In this document: positions 43,301 to 54,085 of the stretch, piece after piece
Numbering within the stretch: the first letter of the stretch is position 1
Layout of the letters: every line of letters starts with the position of its first letter
NCBI GenBank assembly: GCA_949825045.1
Contig: OX463813.1
Location: 25,154,001 to 25,218,000, forward strand
Reading direction: 5' to 3'
Source: Argyresthia goedartella
Taxonomy: Eukaryota > Arthropoda > Insecta > Lepidoptera > Argyresthiidae
DNA: 64,000 nt
The notes under the pieces: model-generated
Databases searched by the model: none
Told to the model about the DNA's origin: nothing
Seen by the model: the letters and a program-made list of their open reading frames with translations, nothing else
Made by a program: the position numbers and the translations under genes

Positions 43301-43770
43301 AAAACTTCAAGTGGCCAATTCCATTGAAACGCGTTTATATGCGAATCTGCGACACGGGCAGCCAGTGAGACTAATACATTGGTTATAGTCCTAGTCTAGG
43401 CAGATATTTTCAATCAATCTTCAATGATTCAAAAGAAAGCAAAGGATCAATTATATACTGGTGTTTCAATCTCAATTCGAATTTAATATATAATATACAG
43501 TGGAAATCTGAGTTTCAATTAGCCGAAGTAACAGAATATCTCTAATAAACCAGAGCCTTGATTTTCTAACAAAATGACGACTCGCTGACAATGACGTGCC
43601 AATGGCAGTTCACTTTAGGTATATATAATTAAATTATTAGAAATTATCTTCATTTATACCTAGTTTTGGCTAGAAAGAAATTCTCTAAACGCCACATAGT
43701 AGATAGCTAAAACATGACCGTGTCGTCGGAATACGGGCCCAAATCTCGATAAAGAGATGTTATTGAAACA
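43301..43770. other. Noncoding, unassigned sequence
   Basis: No supported gene. Confidence 0.4.
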
Positions 43771-43774
43771 AGAT

Positions 43775-43810
43775 CTTTCAGTTTGTATGACTTGTCATAC
43801 AAACTGAAAG
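43775..43810. repeat. Perfect palindrome, 17-bp arms
   Basis: Arms 43775-43791 and 43794-43810 around a TT centre. The left arm begins CTTTCAGTTTGTATGA. Confidence 0.95.
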
Positions 43811-43811
43811 C

Positions 43812-43889
43812 ATGAAAGCAAAAATAAAATCAATTTATTCCTATTGGTCTTGACCAATAGGAATAAATTGATTTTATTTTTGCTTTCAT
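43812..43889. repeat. Perfect palindrome, 38-bp arms
   Basis: Arms 43812-43849 and 43852-43889 with only TT between them, no mismatch. The left arm begins ATGAAAGCAAAAATAAAATC. It lies one base after the previous palindrome. Confidence 0.95.
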
Positions 43890-44021
43890 CTTCTCGTATA
43901 TAGAATAGACCACGGGCATATTCACACATTACAATACTTTATTTTATTGCAAACAATCGCGGGTTCAAACTGACAGTTGACGGTTTGGCGCGAAAACGGA
44001 CCTACAGCTGAAGTTACGTAA

Positions 44022-44440
44022 CAGTTGTTGTCAGTAAATGTCTAAACACACTATGCCGAAGATACGCGACCGAAGTTCGGCATGATTCCGCGGCTGATTT
44101 TACGTTCCGACGTATTCGGCTGATATGACACACCACAAGTGCTGAACTTACGAGGCAGAAATTCAGTTGCGCAACTTTGTGTGTGTCACACACAAGTTCA
44201 TAGAGGTCTCGGCAATCGAAGCGAACTTCGGTCGCGTATAATGTGTGCTCTACAGAATAAGTTGCCGCTGAACTTACGCCCGACCGAAGTTTGCTGTACA
44301 CTATAACGCAACGTTATGTCCGCATTATGGGGCGTCAGTAATTCAAATAGCATTGCAGGCGTAATCATGCCGAGCTTCGGTCGTGTATCCTCGGCATAGT
44401 GTGTTTGGCTCTGTCCCTTTCTGACAACAACTATTACCTC
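44022..44440. mobile_element. MITE with about 65-bp terminal inverted repeats
   Basis: Left end AACAGTTGTTGTCAG, then AAACACACTATGCCGA and CGACCGAAGTTCGGCATGAT. Right end read minus: AATAGTTGTTGTCAG, AAACACACTATGCCGA and CGACCGAAGCTCGGCATGAT. Both ends abut TA, which may be the target duplication. Inside, CCGAAGTTCGGTCGCG-type words and CTGAACTTACG are repeated in both directions. No transposase. Confidence 0.8.
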
Positions 44441-45040
44441 ACCTTTTCTAATAGGGTGTTTTAAAATGAGTGCTGTTTAATGTTACTTTCAATTCATATC
44501 TGTTGTTGAAAATTAATATTAAATTATATAAAAACGTGCAAAAGATGGGTTTATGTGATAAATATCTTAACCGAAGCTTTTCTATTCCAAGCGCCTGCGT
44601 TGACATCAAATATTTACAGATAGTGATACTTTAGAATATAGAATTATAAAAAATACTAATTTAAGCTCGAAATGTCAAAAAGTAATTTTTAGGGTACCGC
44701 ACCCAAAAGTTGACAACGGGACGGTATTGCAAAGGGTCCGCGGTTTGTTCATCTCTCCGGCTGTTGCAAGAATATTAAACATAACTTATCATTAGGCGTT
44801 TAACCATAAGAGGTGACTGAAGCAGATTTGTGCTCATTTATCCGATTATTAATAATACAAACGTAATAAGGACCATAATAAATTAACAAAATAATTATTA
44901 ATATTATTAAATATTTCTTTCAGATTACAAGATCCTGACAAATATTATAAAATTATAATGAAATGAACATTTTTACCCGATGGAAGGTGAATGGGATATC
45001 CCATCTCTCTGAAAATATCTTCAGGATACCGTTGTCGCTG
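44441..45040. other. Noncoding, unassigned sequence
   Basis: No supported gene. Confidence 0.4.
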
Positions 45041-45370
45041 TCGCGCATTCTGCCGCTGGGCAGATCGCTGGATGATCATCGCTGGATGATGCAGCTCTTT
45101 TCCTCATTATCGCGTGGAAGCCATCCCTGCGCGCTCTGCAGACATCGCTGAAGCACTGCAGAAGGCAGCCCCAACAACCTCCACTGCTGGTGTAAAAATA
45201 TTGGCAATACGCTCAAAATCTTTACTGGTATTGAGCACCGAGCGAATCTGCGAGCCAGCACATTACTTCTAACTGCCAACACCCTACAATCCCTCTCCAT
45301 CATGTCTCATCCATCAAATATTCGTCCACCAAGTGCCCTAAATACTTAAATTCGGTTACCCGATTCAGGT
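45041..45370 (-). pseudogene. LINE ORF2 C-terminal remnant (post-RT region)
   Basis: Minus strand: RVTEFKYLGHLVDEYLMDE, then in the next frame RVLAVRSNVLARRFARCS and WRLLGLPSAVLQRCLQSAQ. The FKYLGH and NxLARRFxxCS motifs follow the palm in a group of RTE/CR1-type polymerases. Frameshifts and a loss of the region between FARCS and LLGLP make it non-functional. Confidence 0.6.
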
Positions 45371-46789
45371 AACAGCCCTTAAGAAGTTATAATTGAGGGA
45401 GAGAAAATATTAAGGCCGTCTTGCAAGCAGGCTTTTGACAGCCGCTCAATGGAGTTCAAACGCAATATATATACAACGCGGCCAAGTTACTTATTCAAGC
45501 AGGGTGAGGGCATTGCCTGTCAGACAGGGTCCCACTCAACATGGCCACGTTGTATTTATATTGCGGTTAAGCTCCACTAAGCGGCTGTCAAGTCTGCTGC
45601 AAGCGGCCTTAGATAATGTACGTAAAACAACTCAAATACTGTCATATTACTGTCACGTTATCAAATTTAGTAACAGACATCTAAAACAGAATATTAAATA
45701 ACTGCTTCATCGTGGGTACAGCTCTGCCTCTGCCATCCCATATGGGAAAAGATGTGACCATGTGTTTATTTTGCTTTGCCAGCAATCTCATGAAAAATAC
45801 ACTTTATTTTAAATATTTCAGACGGTATTTACAGACTACAGATGCTTAATTAGTAGGTACCCAACTATTTGCTCGAAAAATGTTACTGCAAAATTATTTT
45901 GCTGGCTTCGACCCAAAATTCAGTAGGCGACGCTGGAGTTTTAGAGATAAGTCCCGAGTTGAAAAATAATTCGACTTATTTAACAAGCCTGTGAGGACAA
46001 TAAGTAATTGGGACTTAGTGTTTCGTCCGCTGAATTAAATTTAAATGCTAGTTTGTTAAACTAGGAATTGTAATTGGTATTTTCGAAAAGAAGGATTTTA
46101 TAAGTTTGAACCCAGACGACCGTATGTCTGTGCGACCATAGTTCTCAAACCGATGGACTGATTTAATTGCGCATTTTTGGTATGGGTTCACTGCGATGGT
46201 TCCTAACTATTTGAAATCTAAATCGGTTCAGTGGTTTCAAAAATTTACGGTCATCATCGCCTCTGCCTCTCGTCCCTAGGATACCCTGTGGCGTGGATAC
46301 GTCACACAATTTGAACTATAGGGTAGGATTTTCGTTAAGCCTGGGCGAGACTCCATTGCGGGTTTCTGCATAGCGTGTTACGGCACACCACCCGCACCAA
46401 AACACTATCGCACTGTCGTTTTTAAATTCAAAACGCATTTAAATAAATATTTTTGAACTCTATGTGCTATTTTGATTTGACTGGAAATAAAAATTTGTAA
46501 ATTTAGACCTCATTTCAATAATTATTTATATCGAGCGAAGTTCCTCCAATCGCATTTCTGATAAAACAAAATCTAGAGAAGATTCCAAAGTTATTATACT
46601 AATTTATTTAACTTATGACTTCTTTTGAACAGCAGAGAATAAACTTCATAAAGTTTAGTATTTGTCGATATATCACCTTAAGTGGTAGGTGTATGATTTT
46701 ATCGATCACTAATCAGGAGACAGCTCTATTATTTTGATAACAGACCTACTATCATTTTGAATTAAATAAGTGATCAAACTAATGGACGA
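45371..46789. other. Noncoding sequence with SINE scraps
   Basis: No supported gene. 45705-45765 (GCTCTGCCTCTGCCATCCC, GGGAAAAGATGTGACC) is a SINE-A tail fragment. 46275-46315, minus, is a SINE-B body fragment (CACGCCACAGGGTATCCTAG). 46378-46415 resembles the C-rich repeat of 8523 and 61805. Confidence 0.5.
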
Positions 46790-46829
46790 ACATAAGGATG
46801 CATATTTACAATAGTTTGCCGGGACATGC

Positions 46830-47498
46830 GTGGCGACCTCTCTGTCCCTTTCCATACGACAGGTCATCTTAAACAATGATGGCCCCAGTTGGGAACAGCT
46901 GCCTACTTTCGCATACCGGACTTTGCACGTAGATAAGGATGGAAGCAAGAGCAGATCCCTTACACAATCAATTAAAAACAACTGCAAGAACCAATCACCA
47001 ACCTTTTTGGGCCAAATTCTCAACAATAGATCTCGATCCAAATTTAACATGACGAAATAAAAAGAGAATAAAATAAGTGACGGGGATTTAAAGGGAGCTG
47101 CTCAACTTCTTTTCTCGAGCGATGCTGTCGCCCCTGACTACCCGGACACTCTGCACGCGCTGGAGTCAAAGCACCCAGCACATTCACCAACACTGCACCT
47201 CCCTGATCCCCCCAACCCTTCTGAACGTACTCCCCAGGCTACAGCCGAGGACGTCGCATCTGCGGTGATGTCCTTCAGAAGTGGTTCCGCAGGCGGCCTC
47301 GACGGCATGACCCCGCAACACTACAAAGACCTGATCTGTGGAGCCGTCGGGGACGTCGGGCATACTCTCCTGGCGGATATCGCTGAACTGGCGAGCCTCA
47401 TGTTGTCTGGAAAGGTACACGAGGGCATAACAGACGTGCTCTACGGAGCTAATCTGTTTGCGCTCATAAAGAAGGACGGGGCAGACCCATCGCTGTAG
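46830..47498 (+). pseudogene. Unclassified RT protein, N-terminal region
   Basis: Frame with one TAA at 47058. Upstream part: NNDGPSWEQLPTFAYRTLHV. Downstream: KISDGDLKGAAQLLFSSDAV, then ATAEDVASAVMSFRSGSAGG, LDGMTPQHYKDLI and LFALIKKDGADP, the approach to the RT fingers. At about 47485 the next motif RPIAVGNTIRRIVSK appears in another frame, showing a one-base loss. Confidence 0.7.
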
Positions 47499-48620
47499 GC
47501 AATACCATCCGCCGCATAGTGTCAAAGATCTGCTGTAGGAATATCCTACCAGATCTTTGCACTACCTTACAACCGGTACAGCTGGGTTTCAGTAGCAGGG
47601 GAGGCTGCGAGGCCGCTGTGCACGCGACTCGCATCTTCCTAGCTAACGGAGGAGGTGGCCTGCTGCTGAAGGTAGACGTGAAAAACGCCTTCAATTCGGT
47701 AGACAGAGGCGCCCTGCTATCCAAAATTAAAGAGCACACACCATCTATCTACAATTACATGTGTAAATGTTACAGTAAACATTCTAAATTAATCTTCAGG
47801 GACCATCTTATAAATTCTGCCGTCGGCTGTCAGCAGGGCGACCCACTCGGACCGGCAATATTCAGTTTGGCTATCCATCCGATCATTACCAGCCTAAATT
47901 CCAAATTCAACATTTGGTACCTAGACGACGGGACCATAGGAGGCAAAGTCGAAGACGTATTACAAGATTTAGAACACCTAACATCAGAATTTAAAAAAAA
48001 TAGGCCTAGACTTCAATTTCTCGAAATGCGAATTGTTCATATCTGATAATATTACCCTCCCGGAAAAGACTGAGATCATCTCTAAATTCAACTCAGCTGC
48101 CCCTAACATTAAAATTCTAGACAAAGACTCACTTCGCCTCCTAGGGGCCCCCGTTTTAGAGGACGGGATCCCCAGCTTCGTGGATGAATAAATCTCTAAA
48201 TTCAATCAAAATTCTATCAAACTGACTGACCTAAATTCCCACATGGCCCTGTCTATCATACGGTTTTGCCTTTTTGTACCCAAATTCACCTACCTCCTTC
48301 GATGCTCTCCTCTTTGGAAATACCCTCCCATTCTCAACCTTTTAGACGATATTACCAAAAGTACATTAACCAAAATTTTAAACATTAATCTCGATGAACG
48401 AAGCTGCACCCAATCCGCCCTTCCAATCAGACACGGTGGCTTGGGCATCCGGAAAATCTCAGATGTGGCGCTCCCGGCCTTCCTGTCTTCAGCCCATAGC
48501 ACACGTGATCTCTATGGTAAAATCATAAACCCATCACTCGGTGATGTGGAGGTCACGTGTATGGCCGAGGCCAGGAATGCCTGGACGCAAGCCTGGCGGG
48601 GCAAAATTTTCCAACAAATT
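47485..48620 (+). pseudogene. Unclassified RT protein, catalytic core
   Basis: Motifs in order: PIAVGNTIRRIVSKICC, GFSSRGGCEAAVHATR, LLKVDVKNAFNSVDRG (palm A Asp), GCQQGDPLGPAIFSLAIHP (palm B), FNIWYLDDGTIGGKVEDVL (palm C; YLDD in place of FADD). A frameshift in an A-run at 47992-48000 is followed by GLDFNFSKCELF and SLRLLGAPVLEDGIPSFVDE, a TAA at 48189, then ALPIRHGGLGIRKISDVALP. The catalytic acidic residues are all visible. Length and context show an old dead copy. Confidence 0.75.
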
Positions 48621-49430
48621 TAAACTCTCAACGGCTATGGGACGAGCCGCTATGCATTAAAACCCGCGAAGATCTGGTAAAAACGGCTAGTGGTCCAGCA
48701 GTGCGCGCTCGTCTCCTAGCTACCAGGGAGAAGAAGTCAGGACACTGGCTGCGCGCAATCCCATCAAAGCACATTGGCACCCTGCTTGACCGTACCACCC
48801 TTACCCTCGCCGTTTGCCTGCGACTCGGCGTAAAGACAAACGAAATCCATCGGTGCCGCTGCGGTGGTCCACCCTAGGACCAACTAGGTCACCACGGCCT
48901 CTCCTGCCAACGCAGCGCCGGTCGGTGGTCCCGTCATGCCAATCTTAATGACGTCATCCGTCGGGCCCTTGCCAGCTGTGGCGTGCCAGCAATACTTGAA
49001 ACCAATGGGCTGGCACGCGACGATGGCAGGAGGCCGGACGGAATGACGCTCATTCCCTGGCATAGCGGGAGGTCGCTAGTATGGGACGAGACCTGCGTAG
49101 ATACGCTGGCACCGTGTCACCTTTCGGCAACCTCAGCCACAACCTGTGGCGGCAGCAGCAGAGTGTCTCAAAAGCCGCAAATACGCCGCACTCGGCGACG
49201 ACTATTTGTTTATGCCGTTCGGCTTTGAGACCCTAGGGCCGTGGGGCCCTGACGCTCGAAGAGTCCTCAAAGACATCTCTAAGAGGCTCGTCGAAGCATC
49301 AGGGGACCGCAGAGCTGGCGCCTACCTCGCTCAACGCATCAGTATTGCGATACAGCGAGGTAACAGTGCCAGCGTCTTGGGCACCCTCCCGCCCGGCAGC
49401 GAACTCAGGGAAATTTTTAATTTAGTTTAG
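48620..49430 (+). pseudogene. CCHC knuckle and PD-(D/E)XK-like endonuclease tail
   Basis: In frame: LWDEPLCIKTREDLVKTAS, RDLCLRLG-type helix (CLRLGVKTNEIH), CRCGG and after a TAG (48877) [17 protein letters not shown], forming C-x-C...H-x4-C. Then [32 protein letters not shown] and ETCVDTLA: the RPDG...VWD spacing fits the PD-x(n)-D/E core of restriction-like nucleases. After a frameshift near 49140 the text continues [29 protein letters not shown] and QRISIAIQRGNSASVLGTL to TAG. The catalytic role is inferred from position and motif, not proven. Confidence 0.65.
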
Positions 49431-49809
49431 TGTAGTTATAGTTTAGTTTTAGTTTATAATATATATAGTTTATATAATAAATGTTGTCTAATAAAACAAA
49501 ATAGATAAGAAAAAAAAATAAAAAAATTGTTTGGTAAAAACATGTTTAGTGACCGTTTTGATTAATTTGATGACAAATTTATGTTTTTGCCACCGTTTAT
49601 TTATAAGTCTACAGTTTATCTAAAGTTTATAAGCAATTTATAATAAAGTATTTCGTATTAATTAGCTGCAAAAAGCAAGCACCTGGTCACGACATTTCGC
49701 GTTCGTACTAAAGTAATTTATTCGAGTAATTTATTAAATTTTCTTAAGAAAGTCTTTTGTCTCGTGCGACGAGTCCCATCTTTTTGTCTTAATAAAAACT
49801 CAGCTAAGT

Positions 49810-49910
49810 AAGAGTCGGAATCGCGCGATTAGGGTTCTGTCTGTCTGAACAAACATTTCAAAAGTAATTTTATGTAAATTTTCCTCCTTTGGTTACGGAA
49901 CCCTTTAGTA
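49810..49910 (+). repeat. Family-P remnant
   Basis: AGAGTCGGAATCGCGCGATTAGGG at the start and TTACGGAACCCTTT at the end; the middle is lost. Confidence 0.4.
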
Positions 49911-49924
49911 TAAAACGTACTGAG

Positions 49925-50470
49925 CGATTCATATTTCATATTCATATTCATATTCTTTATTGCACAGAAAACATAGATAAACAGACAGTTACAATAAATT
50001 TTATAGGCAAAGGCGAGCTTATCTCTAAAAAGAGATGTCTTCCAGCAAACCTAGGCAAGACAGGAGTGTTTATGAAAAAGGACAGTCCTAGTGCGCAATA
50101 AAACTGTATACATAAGTACGAAAATTACTTTTAAAATATAAATAAAATATACCTAATAAAAATATATACCTATATCTCAACTATTAAATACACTAGATAG
50201 CATGCACATATATAAACTACAAAATATTATATATATACTTACATAAATATGATACCGATTACGGAAGAGAAAGGAAATACGCTTTCAATCTTTTCTTAAA
50301 AGTGAAAATTGAGGGACTATCCCTAATAGTGCAGGGAAGTGCGTTCTACAGTCGGATTGCCCTTAACCTAAAAGAGTGTTTGTAGGCGGCAGTGTTATGC
50401 CGAGGAGTTGACAGGAGAGACACCGTGTGGGATCTCCGATTACTATCCCTGGGGAAAAGAAACTCAAAAC
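49925..50470 (-). mobile_element. LINE 3'-end fragment (family with AATATG tail)
   Basis: Minus strand reads the ORF2 C-terminus FEFLFPRDSNRRSHTVSLL, STPRHNTAAYKHSFRLRAIR, NALPCTIRDSPSIFTFKKR, a 3' UTR with CTAGGTTTGCTGG and AGATAAGCTCGCCTTTGCC, and a terminal (ATATGA)n-like tail at 49929-49958. Related copies: 42820-43142 and 55256-55330. ORF2 retains one stop in the stretch visible (RL*NALP). Confidence 0.85.
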
Positions 50471-50660
50471 GTTTCATATTTCAATTATACCTAATCTACT
50501 ATCCAAGAAGTAATAGATTACATTAATTATACTTAGCTTTTCGTTATTCAGGTTACACTGCTATGTTCATATTTCATTTATACCTAATCTACTATCCAAG
50601 AAGTAATAGATTACATTAATTATACTTAGCTTTTCGTTATTCAGGTTACACTGCTATGTT
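50471..50660. repeat. 93-bp tandem duplication
   Basis: The unit containing TATACCTAATCTACTATCC and GGTTACACTGCTATGTTCA occurs twice (GGTTACACTG at 50551 and 50644). The copies differ by only a couple of bases near their left ends, so the duplication is young. Confidence 0.9.
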
Positions 50661-51144
50661 CACAAAGGGACTCAAAAGATATATTTTTTTAGCATTTAGG
50701 TTTAATACTCATTTAAATAGATAATAATTGTGTCCCAAAGAAACAACGAAGCTATTGCACCAGACTAAACAACGCAGAAACTTATTCGTGTGCAACAAAA
50801 ACTTAGGGTAAGTGCACCGAGCTTTGTTTTGTATGTAACACAGCTGGAAAGCTTTCACAGAAATGCTTTACAAAACGATACGGTATTTGAAAAGGTAAAT
50901 CTAGATACGTGTCTGAAGCTGAACCTATTTCAACAAAAACGTTTGACGATATCAGAAAAGTTTATTTCCAGCAGACTCAATTTTGTGTTAAAAAGAGTAT
51001 TTCATAGAACTCGTGAAGAAAGTTACCGTTTTGACAGTTCCTAAAAAGTATCTATTTTGACTAGCAGTCAAATACCGTATTGCAGCAGTCTAAAATTCCT
51101 TGTTTAGAACCTGTTTTTCGTCTAACGAACTGTGAACATAGTCC
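50661..51144. other. Noncoding, unassigned sequence
   Basis: No supported gene. An 84-codon frame at 50790-51044 has no recognisable motif. Confidence 0.4.
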
Positions 51145-51310
51145 TCTGTGGGGCATGGCGTTGCGGTTCGAGGCTGTACCCCCCACGCGAGAGGTCCCGG
51201 GTTCGAATCCCGGCTGGGGAATAAGAAAAAAAACAGGTCTTGAATAACAGGGGCCCAGCCCATTGCCGCAGCTCTGGGGATATATGAGCTCATCAGACCC
51301 AATGAGTTAC
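51145..51310 (+). mobile_element. Chimeric tRNA-derived SINE
   Basis: Head like family B (GTCCTCTGTGGGGC, box B GGTTCGAATCCCGGCTGGGG, A-run, ACAGGTCTTG) joined to a family-A-like tail (CCCATTGCCGCAGCT, GAGCTCATCAGACCCAA). The head carries an extra GTTGCGGTTCGAGGC block. Confidence 0.65.
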
Positions 51311-51334
51311 TGAAGGAGTGGCTTTAAATAAAAT

Positions 51335-51815
51335 ATCGGTCAAGTGCGTGTCGGACTCGCACACGAAGGGTTCCGTAACATTGTACAAGAAAACTTAAGG
51401 ACAAAAAATCGGCCAAGGATCGGTCGGACTCGAACACGAAAGGTACCATCAGACAAGAAAACTTAAGCACTAATAATTATAAAACAAAGAAAAAATAATA
51501 TCAAGTATCCTTAGAACTTAACGATTGCGCAGCCGATTTCTTACGCCGCCACAACCGAGTGATTAGCCGCGAAATCTGCGATCATATTTGAATCATGATA
51601 TAGTTTGTTATATCACGGCGGGTGTTCAAACACTTCTCTTGAATGGGGACCCCTTTATTTGATAAAATCTCGTGTAATTTATATTTGTTGCTGTAGCGGG
51701 AACGCAAACACAGATTCTGTGAAAATTTCAACTTTCCCGGACGGACGGACGTACGGACAGCGTAGGCTTAGTAATTGGGTCCCGTTTGGCATCCTCCGGA
51801 TACGGCACCCTAACA
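51335..51815 (+). repeat. Family-P dispersed repeat with internal start duplication
   Basis: Start motif CAAGTGCGTGTCGGACTCGC and CGAAGGGTTCCGTAAC is followed about 70 bp later by a second start-like block (GGTCGGACTCGAACACGAAAGG). The end is regular: GCTGTAGCGGGAACG, CTGTGAAAATTTCAAC, CGGACGGACGGACGTACGG, AGTAATTGGGTCCCGTTTGG, GATACGGCACCCTAAC. Confidence 0.8.
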
Positions 51816-52520
51816 ACTAACAATAAGGTAAAATAAAATATATAACCAAAAATTTTATAGGAAATAATTATACAATTAACTATCCTCATGTAAATATGTT
51901 AATAAATAACTAATAATAAAGATGTGAAACTAAATTATTTGCATAGGGTATATATGTAAGGTTATATCATGTGTAACTGAAATTAGATATTTATGACCAA
52001 ATGTAAACCATGATACGCAAGTAATGTTTTTTTATTTCGGTCCCAATAAACAAAAAATATGACTTCTCACACTTTTCAGAACCATAAGAAACGAATAAAG
52101 CTGGGCCGGCGACATACTAAATTAGTATAGAACCCGGCCGAGTCGATTCAATTTCTCATTGTACATTACTCCGAGGGGATCGCGCTTATCTTAGCGAGAA
52201 ATAAACTAGGATTTATTTCTTTCCTTTCTCAGGATTACGAACGTCCATCGGCTCGGCCTCGCCTCGAGAGACAGGGCACAAGTTGTCGAACTAAAACCTC
52301 GCCAGCAGGCACAAAGTTGAGTTACAACTAGTTACAAGGGAATAAAACACGAAAGAAACGGGACTTCGAAAGCCCTTGGTATATTTTGGTAAGGTTTAGG
52401 TTTCTGTACCCTAAGGGTTACATATATTGAGGCTCTGCTTTGTGTTCTTTGATTCTAAGTCTAAGGATTTTGGGCATTTCGACTTTCGTTAGGGGGGAAT
52501 ATTTTAGGAGTTGTCAATCC
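51816..52520. other. Noncoding, unassigned sequence
   Basis: No supported gene. Confidence 0.4.
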
Positions 52521-52600
52521 TGCACGCACGTACGCACGCTCGCACGCACGCACGCTCGCACGCACGCACGCTCGCACGCACGCACGCACGCACACGCACT
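52521..52600. repeat. (CGCA)n/(CGCT)n microsatellite
   Basis: GCACGCACGCACGCTC units repeated, a 16-bp higher-order period. Confidence 0.9.
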
Positions 52601-53810
52601 TAGCCCCTTTTCGATGAATTAAGGCCCAGTTCTGGCTGTTGAGGGGCGCCGCATTCGCCCGTCGTCTTCAGGCGGGGTAGCGGAACTGGCGGGGTAGCGG
52701 GCGGCGCGGAATAGCGTCGGGCCGCCCGGATACTTTTAAAATTAGGTGTTTTTTCGAATTTACTGAAAAAACGTAAATAAGCTAATCGATAAAATTTAAG
52801 GATTAATACGGAGCTCGAAAAAAAGGAAAATTTAGGTACAAAAATTATGAGAAAAATCAGTAATTTTATATTAAAATTATTGAATCTCCTTTTAAATATA
52901 GACTATGTTCAGGATTTTTTACGATCGAGCCAAATTAATCCAATCGTGTAACGACATAGTATTTAAACTAGATTAGCTCTTTGTTAATAACATATAATTT
53001 TTTGAGACCTATGAATTTATTGTTTTTTTTTTGTTTTGCCAAAGCTCTTTTCAGTGGTTTTGTGTGATCTTGAGTATTTATTTGCCTTTGGGTAAGTTTT
53101 TATCATACTATTTTATCACAGATCGGCCATTTTGTTTCATCAAAGGTTACTTTGAAGGTATCGTAACGGTTTCTGGCCGAGTCAGCGTAGGTAAATGTCT
53201 GATTAGTTATTTTAATCTAATAGCTGCAGCGATGGGCTTGCCCGCTGTCATTTATCCGTGCTTGCGTTGTCTGCTCTAAGTGTGTGAGTAACCTGATATT
53301 AATTAACAAATCAATTTAGCAATATGTAAAAACGTACTGTACACACTGTACTTTGCACAAACGTCATTCGAGCCAGGTGCCAACTTAGCTCGCCCTAGTA
53401 GTACAAGCATTTGCGCCGAAACCGCAGTCCTGCCATGCGCCTAGTTGTGTTGGTCGCGTAGTACCACCGACACCTCAAATGGACTCGGAGCAACCCGAAA
53501 CATTTGTTTAATTTAAACCGGCGTATTACCAAAGCGGCGTATCACAAGCGCGCTCATGTCAAGTCGCGTCTATTTAATTTCAAAGGGCTTTTTATCCTGT
53601 CCTCTTGACTGACGTCACGACAAAGATGAAAGAGGACATTACATTCTTTGGTTTCTTTGGATACGAATTTTATGTGTAATTTTTTCACGAAGTCTAATAT
53701 GATGTAGCGATCACAACCTTAACGACAGCGAACTTGCAGGTTTTACCCGACTGCAGCGAAGAGAAAAAGAGGAGGGTTATGTGATTGACTTGTATGAATA
53801 TGTTTACAGG
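52601..53810. other. Noncoding sequence with a GC-rich island
   Basis: 52630-52735 is strongly GC-rich with two GGCGGGGTAGCGG blocks in tandem. No gene, no CpG-promoter evidence beyond composition. The rest is AT-rich and unassigned. Confidence 0.4.
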
Positions 53811-54085
53811 GTTTAGAATTTACGTTTATTTTGTTCTTACATGTCAACCGAACATAAAGTTCGCTGCGCTCGCCCCCTCTAGTCTTCACATAAGCTACCG
53901 CAGCGTTTGCCCTGGTATTTCGTTTGCAAATCGAGTTTAAACCTGTTTACAATTTAACGGTTTTATTGTAAAATAAATCGTCATATTGTAAGCAGTTCGT
54001 TACAATTTATCGATACTTTGTAAACTGACGAGAGAAAAAAGTAACATAATAAACTAACGGTTTTGACAATCTTACGGTGACATAT
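53811..54085 (+). mobile_element. MITE family M, left end lost
   Basis: Central blocks TTGTTCTTACATGTCAACCG, TCGCTGCGCTCGCCCCCTCT and AAGCTACCGCAGCGTTTGCC, ending CTAACGGTTTTGACAATCTT then ACGGTGACATA, the inverse of the start of 34481-34812. Confidence 0.65.

Larger units (their letters stand above)
46790..49440 (+). mobile_element. Decayed retroelement: RT followed by CCHC and PD-(D/E)XK-like endonuclease
   Basis: Single long ORF broken by frameshifts (near 47485, 47995, 48620, 49140) and stops (47058, 48189, 48877). No APE endonuclease precedes the RT. The domain order RT, Cys-Cys-His-Cys knuckle, PD..D-type nuclease is that of site-specific early-branching LINEs (R2, R4, CRE, NeSL, HERO), but the RT motifs (QQGDPLGPAIF, WYLDDGTIGG) are unlike those I know for these clades; they resemble widespread unclassified RT proteins of invertebrates and oomycetes. 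No LTR seen. 5' end not determined; 3' end is AT-rich at about 49440-49490. Confidence 0.75.

Noticed and set aside
43812..43889. microRNA precursor
   Set aside because: A perfect 38-bp stem with a 2-nt centre lacks the loop and mismatches of a typical pre-miRNA; small RNA data would be needed.
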